From Calditrichaceae bacterium (lineage in GTDB: Bacteria > Calditrichota > Calditrichia > Calditrichales > Calditrichaceae), in contig JANTFQ010000077.1 in NCBI GenBank assembly GCA_024763405.1, forward strand, positions 1 through 8,858: DNA of 8,858 bases, in the 5' to 3' direction. Shown here piece by piece: positions 1 through 6,470 of this stretch. The notes beneath the pieces are model-generated. The model was not told the DNA's origin and did not search any database. It was given only the letters and a program-made list of their open reading frames with translations. Position 1 is the first letter of the stretch. Every line of letters begins with the position of its first letter. A program made the position numbers and the translations under genes.

Positions 1-284
1 TGCAAATTGCTATCATACAGCAGGGTATCGGCTTTTTGTAGTTTTCCCCTAAATACCGTATGCGTATCGCGTTTTACCGTAAAAATAGTTTCTGTGTCTA
101 TGGGCGTAACCCGCAGCCGCAGCCAGGCTTCCGTTACTTCAGCAGATTCTACTGTTAATTGTACATTCATTCTGTCCTGTACGGAAAAATCTTTTTGGCA
201 GGAGGTGAAAAGCAGGAAGTAAAAAGAAAGAAGTAAGAGTCCGAATAGTATTTTTTTGCATACTGTTTTTAAAAATTGTTGCAT
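1..284 (-). CDS. Lipoprotein with fibronectin-III-like domain, 3' part cut off by window edge
   Basis: Reading the minus strand from the ATG at 284-282 gives 94 codons with no stop before the window edge. The protein opens with two lysine-containing segments and a long hydrophobic stretch (residues about 12-26) ending in FTSC, so Cys29 is a likely lipidation site (signal peptidase II). The mature part begins with charged residues and then shows a beta-rich run of alternating hydrophobic and polar residues (about 40-94) with 'TEAWLRLRV', 'TVKRD' and 'ADTLLYDSNL'. This is typical of fibronectin-III or Ig-like repeats in large secreted or outer-membrane proteins of the Calditrichota/Ignavibacteria type. 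An AAAGGA ribosome site (297-292) precedes the start. The function beyond an envelope-anchored surface protein cannot be told because most of the gene lies outside the window. Confidence 0.8.
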   Translation of the reverse strand, partial: MQQFLKTVCKKILFGLLLLSFYFLLFTSCQKDFSVQDRMNVQLTVESAEVTEAWLRLRVTPIDTETIFTVKRDTHTVFRGKLQKADTLLYDSNL

Positions 285-305
285 TTTAATTTTCCTTTAT
301 TGTCA

Positions 306-334
306 TAAAAGTATTATTCAAATGAAACTTCAAA
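306..334 (-). promoter_or_regulatory. Possible Bacteroidota-type promoter for the lipoprotein
   Basis: On the minus strand TTTG (334-331) is followed after 17 bases by TACTTTTA (313-306). This matches 7 of 8 positions of the TAnnTTTG -7 element known from Bacteroidota, whose -33 element is TTTG. The implied transcript would start just upstream of the AAAGGA ribosome site and the ATG at 284. The spacer is slightly shorter than usual and the region is A+T-rich, so a chance match is possible. Confidence 0.3.
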
Positions 335-545
335 CACTATCCTTTTAGGTTTGGAATTTTTGATTTGAAGTATATTTGTTGTTTATTATTTACTGCCCGG
401 CTTCCTGCCAAAAAAATACCTGTAACGAATCAGAAGATCGTATAAGAGAGGATTAAAATCGCCAAAAGAATAAGAAATAAATAAATTAAACGCAAGAAGA
501 GGGAAGGCTTTTATAAAAGAACGCTGCCTGGTTGGCATAGCGCGG

Positions 546-568
546 GTGAATCGACACAGTCGATTCAC
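546..568. repeat. Perfect 10-bp inverted repeat, 3-base loop
   Basis: GTGAATCGAC (546-555) and GTCGATTCAC (559-568) are exact reverse complements around the loop ACA. The stem may extend by a G-T and a G-C pair outward (545/569, 544/570). It is not followed by a T-run on either strand, so it is unlikely to be a terminator by itself. It could be a protein-binding palindrome, part of a dispersed repeat, or a stem in a small RNA that ends at the terminator beside it. Confidence 0.6.
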
Positions 569-583
569 TCCAAACTTCACTCT

Positions 584-623
584 AAAAAAAGGGGATGCAA
601 AAGTGCATCCCCGGTATTTTTTT
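584..623. terminator. Bidirectional intrinsic terminator-like stem-loop
   Basis: GGGGATGCA (591-599) pairs perfectly with TGCATCCCC (604-612) across the loop AAAG. Seven T residues follow at 617-623 on the plus strand, and seven A residues precede the stem at 584-590, which are a T-run on the minus strand. It could therefore stop transcription from either side. No recognisable gene ends here on either strand. It may insulate the divergent genes or end a small RNA transcribed from about 400-580. Confidence 0.6.
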
Positions 624-764
624 ACTTTATCCCGATTTATCGGGAGATGAAATAATCCCTTATTTTAACAGGATCTTTTTTCTGTTTTCTTCTCATCCGA
701 CTTTTTCCTATATTCTTTCACACTCTTTTAATGATTAAAATATATAAACTACCGAGGTGCTTTT

Positions 765-1961
765 GTGAAAAAGATATTCCTGTTTATTATTTTCTTGTTT
801 TCTTTAATTTATATTTTACCGGCACAATCTCTGCCGGTAGCATCGCCCTTTGATCTGGGTTTTGACGCCGCCCGTTTAGAACAGGCAGATGCCGCCATTC
901 AAAAGGCAATCGATCAAAAGGATATTCCCGGTGCGGTGCTGCTTGTGACCCGTTACAATAAAATTGCTTACCGCAAAGCATACGGCTATAAAGAGATTCT
1001 TCCGCAGAAGATAAAAATGCAGGTAACCGATGTTTTTGATTTAGCCTCTTTAACCAAACCGATGTCGACTGCTACCTCGGCCATGATTTTAATCGACCGC
1101 GGAGAGCTGCGCCTTTTGGATAAGGTAAAAGATTTTTTCCCAAACTTTATCTCCTGGCAAAGCGACTCCACCAAATCAAAAGAAGATATGCGCATCATCC
1201 ATTTAATGACGCACACATCGGGTCTGCCGCCCTACGCGCCGGTGGAAGAACTAAAGAAAAAATACGGATCTCCCGAACCGGATTCTTTGCTGGCTTATAT
1301 TGCCACGGTAAAACGACACCACGCGCCCGGCAAATACTTTAAATATAGCTGTCTCAATTTTATTACCCTGCAGCGCATTATCGAAAAAATTACCGGCCAG
1401 AGCATAAAAGATTTTGCCGCCCAAAATATTTTTGAACCATTGCAAATGACACATACAAAAATTGACCCGCAGGGAGTTTTCGCGCAGCAATGTGTTCCAA
1501 CTCAGCTTCAAAAGAATAACAAACCACTGACGGGTGTGGTACACGATCCTCTGGCGCGGGTTATGATGGGCTGTGTCTCGGGAAACGCCGGTCTTTTTTC
1601 CAATGCCGATGATATGGCGCTTTTTGCCGCGATGATGCTGAACCACGGAAGCTGGCAGGGAAAACGCATTTTGAGTCCGGCGGCCGTAGAAACCGCCACC
1701 CGTATTCCGGCCGGTTTCGAAAAATTTGGCCGCGGCCTGGGCTGGGATTTGAATTCGGCCTACAGTTCCAATCAGGGCGACCTGTTTTCGGATAAAACCT
1801 TTGGGCACACCGGTTACACCGGCACTTCGCTAATCATTGATCCCGAGCGTGAAATCGTGGTGATCCTGCTGACCAACCGTGTGCATCCCTACGATAAAGG
1901 ACACGTGGTACGGCTGCGTTCGCTGGTGGCAAATATTGTGGCCGGCGCGGTTATTAAGTAG
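765..1961 (+). CDS. Secreted class C beta-lactamase-fold serine hydrolase
   Basis: This 398-residue protein belongs to the penicillin-binding-protein / class C beta-lactamase fold family. Many members are esterases, D-amino-acid peptidases or cell-wall hydrolases rather than resistance enzymes. A signal peptide is visible (lysines at 2-3, hydrophobic 4-19, likely cleavage near PAQS at 19-22), so it acts outside the cytoplasm. The catalytic SxxK is S95-L-T-K98, in 'LASLTKP'. The second motif, normally YxN, reads Y194-S-C196. The third motif, H348-T-G350, lies in 'GHTGYTG'. Conserved 'THTSGLP' (149-155) and 'GNAGLFS' (273-279) support the family. The GTG start at 765 is backed by GAGGTG five bases upstream and by the signal peptide starting there. 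A 47-base gap without a terminator leads into the next gene. The substrate is unknown. Confidence 0.88.
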   Translation: MKKIFLFIIFLFSLIYILPAQSLPVASPFDLGFDAARLEQADAAIQKAIDQKDIPGAVLLVTRYNKIAYRKAYGYKEILPQKIKMQVTDVFDLASLTKPMSTATSAMILIDRGELRLLDKVKDFFPNFISWQSDSTKSKEDMRIIHLMTHTSGLPPYAPVEELKKKYGSPEPDSLLAYIATVKRHHAPGKYFKYSCLNFITLQRIIEKITGQSIKDFAAQNIFEPLQMTHTKIDPQGVFAQQCVPTQLQKNNKPLTGVVHDPLARVMMGCVSGNAGLFSNADDMALFAAMMLNHGSWQGKRILSPAAVETATRIPAGFEKFGRGLGWDLNSAYSSNQGDLFSDKTFGHTGYTGTSLIIDPEREIVVILLTNRVHPYDKGHVVRLRSLVANIVAGAVIK

Positions 1962-2008
1962 TGTCTGTCTTTTAAATTGAACATTTACAATAGAGTTTTT
2001 AATCTGCT

Positions 2009-2614
2009 TTGAAAAATATCGATGCATTTTTAGTGCCGGCAGCTCCGGCTTCAGCCGAAATAAAGGTGAAAGGTTCGCGTTTCATTGCATCCATTCTTAT
2101 GGTTCAATCTAAAAGCGAAGCGGAAGCGGAAATACTGAATTTCAGAAAAAAATACTACAATGCTACCCACAATTGTTTTGCCTGGCGGATCGATGAAAAC
2201 GCTTTCCGCTATTCGGATGACGGGGAGCCTTCCGGCACGGCGGGGAAACCGATTTTTCAGGTTTTGGAAGGGAAGGAATTGAACCGCGCGCTCTGCGTGG
2301 TTACCCGTTATTATGGCGGAACCAAACTGGGTACCGGCGGGCTCATCCGGGCTTATTCCGAAGCAGCCGAGGCCGCGGTGGAGCAGTTGCAGTTAAAGAC
2401 ATTGGTGCACACACGACGCCTGGAACTTGCTTTTACGTACGATTTGGAAAATCTTGTGCGCCGGACTCTGGCGGAATTTAAAGGAAAAATTGTAGACAGC
2501 GTCTATGCGGCGGACATTAAGATTACCGCCGATATTCCGAAAAGCAAAACAGAGCGATTCACGGAAATGCTGACAGAAAAATCAAACGCGTTAATACGGA
2601 TTAAACAGGATTAA
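2009..2614 (+). CDS. yigZ: YigZ/IMPACT family protein (UPF0029)
   Basis: The 201-residue product matches the bacterial YigZ / eukaryotic IMPACT family along its full length. It has an N-terminal UPF0029 domain (about 18-125) and a C-terminal ferredoxin-like DUF1949 domain (about 138-196). The family signature is clear: 'KGSRFIA' (21-27), 'YSDDGEPSGTAGKP' (68-81), 'VVTRYYGGTKLGTGGLIRAY' (97-116). IMPACT proteins regulate translation control kinases in eukaryotes; the bacterial role is poorly defined. A TTG start is chosen because the residues after it ('AFLVPAAP') align with the start of E. coli YigZ as I remember it ('SWLIPAAP'). The upstream ribosome site is weak. GTG at 2033 would remove part of this match. 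The stop lies two bases before the ABC ATPase start, so the genes are probably co-transcribed. Confidence 0.92.
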   Translation: MKNIDAFLVPAAPASAEIKVKGSRFIASILMVQSKSEAEAEILNFRKKYYNATHNCFAWRIDENAFRYSDDGEPSGTAGKPIFQVLEGKELNRALCVVTRYYGGTKLGTGGLIRAYSEAAEAAVEQLQLKTLVHTRRLELAFTYDLENLVRRTLAEFKGKIVDSVYAADIKITADIPKSKTERFTEMLTEKSNALIRIKQD

Positions 2615-2616
2615 AT

Positions 2617-3537
2617 ATGGCGAAGAATGTTTTAAGTGTTAAGGGTGTTTATAAAAGTTTTTTCGAAAAACCGGCGGTGGAGAATCTATCCTTTACGGTA
2701 CAGGGCGGCGAAACCTTTGGCCTGCTGGGCCCAAACGGCGCCGGAAAAACGACGGCGATGCGTATGATTATGAATATTATCGTGCCGGATAAAGGGGAAA
2801 TACTCCTGAACGACGAACCGAGAAAAAACCTGAAGGCCAATCGTTTCGGTTATTTGCCCGAAGAACGCGGGCTGTATCCGGGCGCCGTGGTGCTGGAAAT
2901 GCTGACCTATTTCGGAACCCTGAATAATTTATCGCGGCGTAAAGCGGAAGTAGAAGCCATTCGCTATTTAGACCGTTTGGGAATGGTGGAATATACCGAC
3001 AGCCGCATCAACCAGCTCTCCAAGGGGATGCAGCAGAAAATTCAGTTTATCGCCGCCTTTCTGCACGATCCGGATATACTGATATTGGATGAACCCTTTA
3101 CCGGGCTGGATCCCATCAATCAAATTGTATTGCGTGAAATTCTGCAGGAATATAAACAAAAGAAGCGTATTTTGATCATCTCGACCCACCAGATGGAGCA
3201 GGCCGAAAATATCTGCGATCATATCTGTCTGCTCAACCAGTCCCGGGTCATTTTAGACGGCAAGCTCAGCGCCATTAAAAAGAAAAACCGCGAAAATGCC
3301 TATATTGTGGAGTCCGACAGCAGTTTGGAATTTATCACCTCTTTTTCGGAAATCAACATTCTTGAGGCCGGTAACACCAGTTACAAGTTTACCTTAAAGG
3401 ATGATAAAATGGCCGTTACCGGGTTACTGAAGAAAATAGAGGCCAAGGCGGACATTAAAAAATTTGAAGTTGTCGAGCCGTCGCTGCACGATATATTCAT
3501 CAAAAAAATTCAGGAACAGTCAAAGGATAAAGAATGA
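2617..3537 (+). CDS. ABC transporter ATPase, NatA/YhaQ type
   Basis: This 306-residue protein is the cytoplasmic motor of an ABC-2 type exporter. Walker A is GPNGAGKTT (38-46), the signature motif is LSKGMQQ (134-140), Walker B is ILILDEP (154-160), the D-loop is GLD (163-165) and the switch histidine is H191. The region where a Q-loop glutamine is expected reads 'YLPEERGLYP' (79-88), usual for the NatA/YhaQ subgroup. The last ~90 residues resemble the C-terminal DUF4162 extension of that subgroup. A ribosome site AGGA (2607-2610) lies inside the end of yigZ. The stop overlaps the start of the permease gene by four bases (ATGA), so the two are translationally coupled. NatAB in Bacillus exports sodium; the substrate here is not known. 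Confidence 0.92.
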   Translation: MAKNVLSVKGVYKSFFEKPAVENLSFTVQGGETFGLLGPNGAGKTTAMRMIMNIIVPDKGEILLNDEPRKNLKANRFGYLPEERGLYPGAVVLEMLTYFGTLNNLSRRKAEVEAIRYLDRLGMVEYTDSRINQLSKGMQQKIQFIAAFLHDPDILILDEPFTGLDPINQIVLREILQEYKQKKRILIISTHQMEQAENICDHICLLNQSRVILDGKLSAIKKKNRENAYIVESDSSLEFITSFSEINILEAGNTSYKFTLKDDKMAVTGLLKKIEAKADIKKFEVVEPSLHDIFIKKIQEQSKDKE

Positions 3538-5036
3538 AAAATCTGTTTCGCATTGCCCGCTGGGAATTTGTTACCCGCTTCCGTTCGCGATCATTTTTGT
3601 TTAATACGTTTATTTCTCCACTGCTGTTTACCGCGGTTATTACGCTGCCCATTCTGTTTTTTAACTACACGCCGGAAGTGTCCACGAAACTGGTGGGGGT
3701 GATTGATTTATCCGGGAAGGATTTAGCCAAGGATTTGCAAAAACGGCTGAACCGTAAATACCGCCTGGAAAACAGTTCCCGCGAATACGTTATTCTAAAA
3801 GTCTCCGTAAATAATTCGCAGCCCTATAAAGAAGTGCTGGCCGAATACCGTGAAGCCGTGCATTACCGGGATTCGGTTTCGACGGTCTTCAACCGCATTA
3901 AAGAGCGGCGCACGGAATACTATAAAAATACACATATTCCGAACCGCGAGTATTTTTTAAAATCTTCCTATGAAACCCTGCAAACCAGCCGGGAAGAAAA
4001 AGAATTGGCCGAAATCGAGCTGGAAGGTTATAAAACAGCCCTTGATTCGATGTATAAATTTGAAGCGCAAAAAACGGCCGATTCGCTGCTTGCCTCGGAT
4101 GTGCTGAATACCTATCTGCTGTTTCCGGATGATTTTACAAGCCGCGGCATTCTGGAGTACCATTCAAAAAATCCGGGCGACCTACGGGAAACCGAGCGTT
4201 TCGAAAAAATTCTGCAGTCCATCATAATTGAAAAACGTATTTTGGAAGATAACGTGGGGCGGCCCAAGGTGAAAAAATGGCTGAGTCCCATCAAAATTCA
4301 AAAGTACCAGCTCTTTCCCGACGGCCAGACCGAATGGAATTTTTATGCCCAGTTTTACGGACCCTTAATCGGGGTCTTCCTGCTGTTTATGGCGGTCTTT
4401 ACTTCCGGCGGATATCTGTTTAGCAGCGTGCTGCTGGAAAAATCAAACCGGGTTATTGAAGTGTTGCTCTCCTATGCTTCCAGCCGGCAGTTGATGGGCG
4501 GTAAAATATTAGGCCTGGGATTTTTGGGACTGGTGCAGGTGCTCACCTGGCTTGCAGTGGCGGCGCTGCTGGCGGTGGCCAATATTATTCCGGTAAGTAA
4601 AGTTAATTATATGAATTTTACCAATGCTCTGTATTTTTTAATTTACTTCAGCCTGGGCTACCTTTTTTACGGAGCGATTTTTATCACCATCGGCTCTATT
4701 TCTTCCAACGAATACGACGCCCAGCAAATTAACCAGATGTTACGTACCATTGCTATTTTTCCAGTATTGCTTTCACTGGTTGTCCTGGCGGAACCCAATG
4801 CCGTCTGGATTCGTATTTTAAGCTGGATTCCGTTTCTTACACCCTCTTTTATGATTATGCGGATTCCGCTGAGCAGCATTCCCATTACCGGGGATATTTA
4901 TCTGACCATAATCATTATGCTGGTTTCCATCCTCCTGGTCATTTTAATTGCAGGACGGATGTTCCGGGCCTCTACTTTAATGCAGGGCAAGCGGCCGGGG
5001 TTTTCAGAAATAATACACTGGATACGGGTTAAATAA
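3534..5036 (+). CDS. ABC-2 permease, NatB type, with large extracytoplasmic domain
   Basis: This 500-residue membrane partner of the preceding ATPase has one membrane helix near the N-terminus (about 22-44), then about 225 residues outside the membrane, then a C-terminal bundle of about five helices (around 274-300, 324-350, 364-389, 404-420, 454-475). The segment 'EKSNRVIEVLLS' (302-313), after the second helix, is the conserved NatB-type ABC-2 motif. The outer domain contains a charged, heptad-like stretch rich in Glu, Lys and Arg (about 98-185) that suggests a coiled coil. This makes the protein longer than the roughly 400-residue NatB proteins. The ATG start at 3534 overlaps the ATPase stop. 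It may export ions, a peptide or a drug; the sequence does not tell which. Confidence 0.9.
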   Translation: MKNLFRIARWEFVTRFRSRSFLFNTFISPLLFTAVITLPILFFNYTPEVSTKLVGVIDLSGKDLAKDLQKRLNRKYRLENSSREYVILKVSVNNSQPYKEVLAEYREAVHYRDSVSTVFNRIKERRTEYYKNTHIPNREYFLKSSYETLQTSREEKELAEIELEGYKTALDSMYKFEAQKTADSLLASDVLNTYLLFPDDFTSRGILEYHSKNPGDLRETERFEKILQSIIIEKRILEDNVGRPKVKKWLSPIKIQKYQLFPDGQTEWNFYAQFYGPLIGVFLLFMAVFTSGGYLFSSVLLEKSNRVIEVLLSYASSRQLMGGKILGLGFLGLVQVLTWLAVAALLAVANIIPVSKVNYMNFTNALYFLIYFSLGYLFYGAIFITIGSISSNEYDAQQINQMLRTIAIFPVLLSLVVLAEPNAVWIRILSWIPFLTPSFMIMRIPLSSIPITGDIYLTIIIMLVSILLVILIAGRMFRASTLMQGKRPGFSEIIHWIRVK

Positions 5037-5343
5037 AGGGTTTTTGTACTCTGTTGAACTGTGTGAAAATATTTTGTCATTTGTCATTATTCTCCCGCAA
5101 AGCGGGAGAAATCCACAACTTGTTGTTTTTATAGATTCCCAATCAAGTTGGGAATGACATTTTAGTATAGACCCATTGTTTTTAAAAATCCTGTTATAAG
5201 CGCGGCTAAATTTCATACATATTTTTTTGTAAGATAATAATGTTAGATTAAGCATAAAATTGTATATTAACAGGAAGATTTCGGCATAAACGAACATTAT
5301 TATAATTTATAGTCCTGTTAAACGCAATGCGTATATTGGGACG
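5037..5343. other. Spacer between the chromosomal operon and the cassette array
   Basis: No gene is seen in this spacer. It begins with a hairpin repeat (5082-5159) that may help end the natB transcript, although neither stem is followed by a good T-run. It then turns A+T-rich. TTAACAGGA (5265-5273) and TCCTGTTAA (5313-5321) are exact inverted repeats around about 39 bases. The spacer ends at the first cassette core, G5343^TTAG. G+C drops within this spacer, which marks the border of the acquired DNA. Confidence 0.6.
5082..5159. repeat. REP-like double-hairpin repeat
   Basis: Two perfect stems lie side by side: TCTCCCGC/GCGGGAGA (5091-5098 and 5102-5109, loop AAA) and ATTCCCAA/TTGGGAAT (5135-5142 and 5148-5155). 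They are enclosed by TGTCATT (5082-5088) and its reverse complement AATGACA (5153-5159), which can close the whole element. ACAAC and GTTGT between them add a small third stem. Similar 'GTCATTCCC...GGGAATGAC' elements are dispersed in many genomes. Only one copy is visible here, so dispersal in this genome is inferred. Confidence 0.65.
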
Positions 5344-5352
5344 TTAGCGGTT
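5311..5352 (+). other. Left boundary core of the cassette array (attC- or attI-like half site)
   Basis: The core ACGTTAGCGGTT (5341-5352) begins the A+T-rich region, with the inferred crossover between G5343 and T5344. The stretch before it contains a short self-complementary ACGCAATGCGT (5322-5332), and GTCC (5312-5315) can pair with GGAC (5339-5342). No clear outer arm complementary to GTTAGCGG was found upstream. This is therefore not a complete attC like the other two sites. It could be a worn attC, an attI-like simple site or a secondary insertion site. It shares with the other two sites a GCRTAT element before the core and TTATT shortly after it. Confidence 0.5.
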
Positions 5353-5404
5353 ATTGAAAAAAAGCGAACCAGATTCATAGAAAAAACATTTAAATTTGAC
5401 GGAT

Positions 5405-5890
5405 ATGAAGATTGAAAAACCTAAAAGAGTTTCACGTACATACGAGCAAAAAATAAATGGAACATTTAAAGAAATAATGCCATTATATTGTCCTGTTCGA
5501 GAATTAGATTGGGTTGAAAGCTGGAATCCCCAAATTGTATATAGCAATTCAGGATTGGTTGAAAAGGATTGTGTTTTTATTACACCAAATGGAAATGATG
5601 ATGTAGTCTGGATAGTAACAGATTATGATATTGAAAAAGGACATGTAGAAATGTTTTACCATGTGCCAAATATACTTGTTACAAAATTGGAAATACAACT
5701 AACACAGCTTACAGAGACTCAAACGGAGGCTGTATTGATTTATAGTAAAACGTCATTAAGTAAGGAAGGTGATAAAGTATTAGCAGATTTTACTAGAGAG
5801 AACTATGAAATAATGATGGATTCATGGGAAAAAGCAATGAATCATTATTTAAAAACAGGTGAAATGATGACAGGATTGCCTAACTTTTAG
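5405..5890 (+). CDS. SRPBCC (START/Bet v1-fold) family protein
   Basis: The product has 161 residues from the ATG at 5405. A TTG at 5396 in the same frame would add three residues, but it has no ribosome site. Residues about 15-150 resemble SRPBCC proteins, a helix-grip fold that binds lipids or other hydrophobic ligands in a deep pocket. The conserved start 'MPLYCPVRELDWVESW' (25-40), the 'VFITPNG' strand (57-63) and a long C-terminal helix (about 128-150) are typical. No signal peptide or membrane helix is present, so it should be cytoplasmic. Ligand and role are unknown. It is the first gene of cassette 1, 31 bases ahead of the next gene. Codon use is A+T-rich, unlike the upstream operon. 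Confidence 0.75.
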   Translation: MKIEKPKRVSRTYEQKINGTFKEIMPLYCPVRELDWVESWNPQIVYSNSGLVEKDCVFITPNGNDDVVWIVTDYDIEKGHVEMFYHVPNILVTKLEIQLTQLTETQTEAVLIYSKTSLSKEGDKVLADFTRENYEIMMDSWEKAMNHYLKTGEMMTGLPNF

Positions 5891-5921
5891 TGAAAATTGA
5901 CAAAAAAATAATAATTATACG

Positions 5922-6302
5922 ATGTTTCAAGAACCGAAAAACTATATAGATAATGACCACTTCTTTTTTGAAGCTGATAAAGATTTAGAAAAAGTTTGCA
6001 ATGCACCTAAAGACCAAGATGGTATTTTTAAGGTATTGGAATTACGAAACGGAAAGATTAGCTTGGTTTATATTGGTTACTCAAATTCAGGTGGATTATT
6101 TAATGAAATCGTAAACGGATTACACTATGATAAAAACTCAAGAAGAATTGGTTGGACATACCAAATATTAAAGGATAAGATTGATGCACTTGATATTTAT
6201 TGGTATGTAACGAGTGATAAGGACAGACAAAAAAAAGAGCAAGTTGAAATGCTAAAAGATTTTGTTGATCAAACAGGGAAATTGCCAAAATGGAATAAAT
6301 AG
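5922..6302 (+). CDS. Small GIY-YIG-like protein
   Basis: This 126-residue cytoplasmic protein has features that recall the GIY-YIG nuclease fold. GIF (34-36) and VYIG (49-52) sit in two neighbouring strands, and 'GLFNEIVNGLHYDKNSRRIGW' lies around 58-78. A strand 'ALDIYWYVT' (89-97) and a glutamate in a helix (E109) come before the ending 'LPKWNK'. I recall similar small hypothetical proteins in Bacteroidota with this 'DIYWYVT ... LPxWNK' pattern. The arginine usually found after YIG is not obvious, so catalysis is uncertain. No ribosome site is seen before the ATG, and the gene ends ten bases before the arm of the cassette palindrome. It may be a nuclease, but the evidence is only motif-level. 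Confidence 0.6.
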   Translation: MFQEPKNYIDNDHFFFEADKDLEKVCNAPKDQDGIFKVLELRNGKISLVYIGYSNSGGLFNEIVNGLHYDKNSRRIGWTYQILKDKIDALDIYWYVTSDKDRQKKEQVEMLKDFVDQTGKLPKWNK

Positions 6303-6311
6303 AAAACAACA

Positions 6312-6446
6312 AACCGCTAACAATGTATATACAAAATAGGCAAAATAGTAATAAATTCAAGGGTTGTAGCCCGCTTCAACTTCTCAACGTTTTGATAGGT
6401 TTGAAGCACGCAATCGCCTACTTTGCATATACTCACCGTTAGGGGC
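6312..6446. other. attC-like recombination site ending cassette 1
   Basis: This is an imperfect palindrome of about 135 bases. The outer arms CTAAC (6317-6321) and GTTAG (6438-6442) pair perfectly. The inner arms 6325-6341 and 6416-6432 pair at 15 of 17 positions. They are separated from the outer arms by unpaired spacers of 3 bases (left) and 5 bases (right). Both mismatches are A·C on the plus strand, so they become T·G wobbles when the minus strand folds, and integron attC sites are recombined as the folded bottom strand. The centre forms a further stem GCTTCAA/TTGAAGC (6373-6379, 6401-6407). The core GTTAGGGG is close to, but not exactly, the GTTRRRY consensus. Confidence 0.65.
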
Positions 6447-6470
6447 AATTTATTAAAAGCATTAAACTCA

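Larger units (their letters stand above)
285..764. other. Gene-free stretch with several hairpins
   Basis: This 480-base spacer separates the divergent lipoprotein and serine hydrolase genes. It holds a possible minus-strand promoter near 306-334, a 12-base palindrome CTTTTATAAAAG (508-519), a perfect 10-bp stem-loop (546-568), a terminator-like stem-loop (591-612) and a small stem CCCGAT/ATCGGG (631-644). The only open frame of note (minus strand, 580-386) runs through the 546-568 palindrome, has no ribosome site and gives a protein of no recognisable family, so it is not called a gene. The stretch looks like a collection of dispersed repeats or a small untranslated RNA. Apart from the GAGGTG ribosome site at 754-759, no convincing promoter for the serine hydrolase was found. 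Confidence 0.6.
5344..6438 (+). mobile_element. Integron-like gene cassette 1 (SRPBCC protein + GIY-YIG-like protein)
   Basis: This 1,095-base unit runs from the T after G5343 to G6438. Its first bases with the preceding G, GTTAGCGGTT (5343-5352), are the exact reverse complement of AACCGCTAAC (6312-6321), the outer left arm of the palindrome at its own end. In integron cassettes this arises because the circular cassette joins its first bases to its attC. Both genes point the same way and the palindrome follows the last gene, again as in integrons. No convincing promoter is seen, so expression may depend on transcription from upstream. Two genes in one cassette is less common than one. Confidence 0.65.

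Noticed and set aside
7..222. Plus-strand open frame of 71 codons at the left edge
   Set aside because: The opposite strand encodes a convincing lipoprotein with signal peptide, lipobox and ribosome site over the same bases.
386..580. Minus-strand open frame of 64 codons in the first spacer
   Set aside because: It runs through a perfect palindrome, has no ribosome site and shows no family features; it is more likely non-coding.
765..1961. Antibiotic-resistance beta-lactamase
   Set aside because: The fold family is right, but the YxN motif is altered and most family members are esterases or cell-wall peptidases; the neighbours do not suggest resistance.
5082..5159. Standard intrinsic terminator after the permease gene
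   Set aside because: Neither stem is directly followed by a good T-run on the plus strand, so it is listed as a repeat that may only aid termination.
5311..5352. A complete attC site at the left border
   Set aside because: No outer arm complementary to GTTAGCGG was found upstream, so it is called a half site or attI-like candidate only.
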